NCBI GenBank assembly: GCA_029267445.1
Contig: JAJUIU010000025.1
Location: 1-44,224 of the forward strand
Direction: 5' to 3'
DNA from: Rhodospirillaceae bacterium
Lineage (GTDB): Bacteria; Pseudomonadota; Alphaproteobacteria; Azospirillales; Azospirillaceae
Length of the DNA stretch: 44,224 bases
Positions 43,487 to 44,224 of the stretch are shown in pieces. The first letter of the stretch is position 1. The number at the start of each line of letters is the position of its first letter. The notes under the pieces were generated by a model. That model searched no databases and was not told the origin of the DNA. It worked only from the letters and a program-made list of their open reading frames with translations. The translations under genes and the position numbers were made by a program.

Positions 43487-43831
43487 CTACTCCCGCGGCA
43501 GGCGGGTTTCCGGGGTGGGCGGGGCGAGGTCCTCGTAGAGGGCGCGGGCCTCGGGCGCCGGGCCGCGGCGGCTGGCCAGGGCCAGCACCTTGATGACGCG
43601 GATGTGCGGCCCCAGCGGGAAGGTCAGCACGTCGCCCGGCTTCACCTTGTGGTGGGCCTTGGTGATCGGCTGGCCGGCGCAGCGGATGCTGCCCGAGGCG
43701 GCGAGCTTGGCGGCAAGGCTGCGGGTCTTCAGGAAGCGGGCGTACCAGAGCCACTTGTCCAGCCGCAGCCGCCCCGCCGCCAGATCGGCGGCGTCGGCGG
43801 GATCGGGGGCGGACAGGTCGTCGGCGGCCAT
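43487..43831 (-). CDS. RNA-binding S4 domain protein (Hsp15-like)
   Basis: 114 aa. The S4 fold is visible at about 20-85: RLRLDKWLWYARFLKTRSLAAKLAASG and the KPGDVLTFPL strand. This is the arrangement of the heat-shock protein Hsp15 (HslR), which binds stalled 50S subunits carrying peptidyl-tRNA. The C-terminal Pro/Glu-rich tail is short. It lies 6 bases after the helicase stop on the same strand, a gene order common in alphaproteobacteria. Confidence 0.9.
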   Translation of the reverse strand: MAADDLSAPDPADAADLAAGRLRLDKWLWYARFLKTRSLAAKLAASGSIRCAGQPITKAHHKVKPGDVLTFPLGPHIRVIKVLALASRRGPAPEARALYEDLAPPTPETRLPRE

Positions 43832-43837
43832 GCGGCC

Positions 43838-44224
43838 TCAGCGCTGCCCCAGGAGATCGCGCAGCTTGGCGAAGGGGTGGTCGGGATCGACCTCCTTCGA
43901 TTTCTGCGGGCCTGCGCTGAACACCTTGGGCGCCCTGTCGTCCCGGAAGCGGTCGTCACGGAAACGGTCGTCACGGCGGGGGCCCCGGCGGTCGTCCCGG
44001 CGATCCTCGCGGCGCTGTCCCTCGGTGCGCGGGCCCTCGGGGCGCGGGCCTTCCTGACGGGGGCCCTGGTGGCGCGGTCCCTCCGGCCGCTTGGCCTGCG
44101 CGCCCTCGGGGCGGCGGCCTTCGGGACGCGGCTGGCCCTCGGCACCCGGCTGGGCCGCCACGCCCTCCGGCCGGCGGTCCGCGAGGGGGCGCACGGCCTC
44201 GTCTTCGTCCACAACCACCCGAGC
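43838..44224 (-). CDS. C-terminal tail of a helicase-like protein (partial)
   Basis: The frame stays open past the right edge, giving the last 128 residues of a longer protein. The visible part is a low-complexity tail rich in Arg, Asp, Gly, Pro and Glu, with RPEGxR-like repeats and RFRDDRFRDDR. It ends in the conserved-looking KVFSAGPQKSKEVDPDHPFAKLRDLLGQR. Such a tail, with an S4-domain gene directly downstream, is typical of the large alphaproteobacterial DEAD/DEAH helicase-related protein of the Suv3-like type. The helicase core itself is outside the window, so the name is inference from context. Confidence 0.65.
   Translation of the reverse strand, partial: ARVVVDEDEAVRPLADRRPEGVAAQPGAEGQPRPEGRRPEGAQAKRPEGPRHQGPRQEGPRPEGPRTEGQRREDRRDDRRGPRRDDRFRDDRFRDDRAPKVFSAGPQKSKEVDPDHPFAKLRDLLGQR

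Overview
The window reads as chromosomal DNA of a high-GC alphaproteobacterium, most likely in or near the Rhodospirillales/Azospirillaceae. This is inferred from several things: strong GC bias at third codon positions; the sfsA-map-radC block; a di-iron Coq7-type ubiquinone hydroxylase; a DUF2934 protein; an entericidin preceded by a textbook EcfG (general stress sigma factor) promoter; and an S4-domain gene beside a helicase with an Arg/Asp/Gly-rich tail at the right edge. There is no transposase, integrase, phage gene or CRISPR array. Two tRNA genes are present, Thr(CGU) at 425 and Leu(UAA) at 23658.

Left part (1-9.5 kb): the end of an exported small protein, tRNA-Thr, an orphan ORF, a small membrane protein, an orphan sensor kinase and a pirin. 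A tightly coupled run follows: ABC ATPase, lipoprotein alpha/beta hydrolase and HAD-like nucleotidase. Then come coq7, a small membrane protein, and the RNA-modification pair rluE and SpoU methyltransferase. From 9.5 to 17.8 kb, all on the minus strand, lie an RND efflux pump with its adaptor and a large Oar-like TonB-dependent receptor. The receptor promoter holds a near-perfect PHO box. Strong intrinsic terminators bound both units.

Middle part (18-29.8 kb): radC, map, sfsA and a CinA-type gene form a housekeeping block. Next are small membrane and DUF proteins, tRNA-Leu, a second orphan sensor kinase with a MASE1 domain divergent from a patatin-like lipase, a sodium:neurotransmitter-type symporter, and a DUF2934 protein.

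Right part (30-44 kb): a Pro-rich small protein, the entericidin lipoprotein, a Nudix hydrolase and an esterase are followed by a 353-nt convergent gap. That gap holds a striking array of nine AAGGTGAC repeats spaced 12 or 9 nt apart. Beyond it lie a LysR regulator divergent from an AhpD-like protein and a peroxiredoxin (a thiol/peroxide locus), a GFA protein, leuC, a YdhR-like protein, two overlapping membrane coiled-coil genes of unknown function, a LysR/cytochrome b561/SUMF1-like group, a 465-residue orphan protein, and the S4/helicase edge.

Most genes are ordinary accessory or housekeeping genes. The most unusual signals are non-coding: the AAGGTGAC array, several long nested inverted repeats in promoters or 3' regions, the PHO box and the EcfG promoter. 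No complete multi-gene system that is clearly new was found. The best candidates for undescribed protein biology are the paired coiled-coil membrane proteins (38037-39099) and the ABC ATPase/lipoprotein hydrolase/nucleotidase run.
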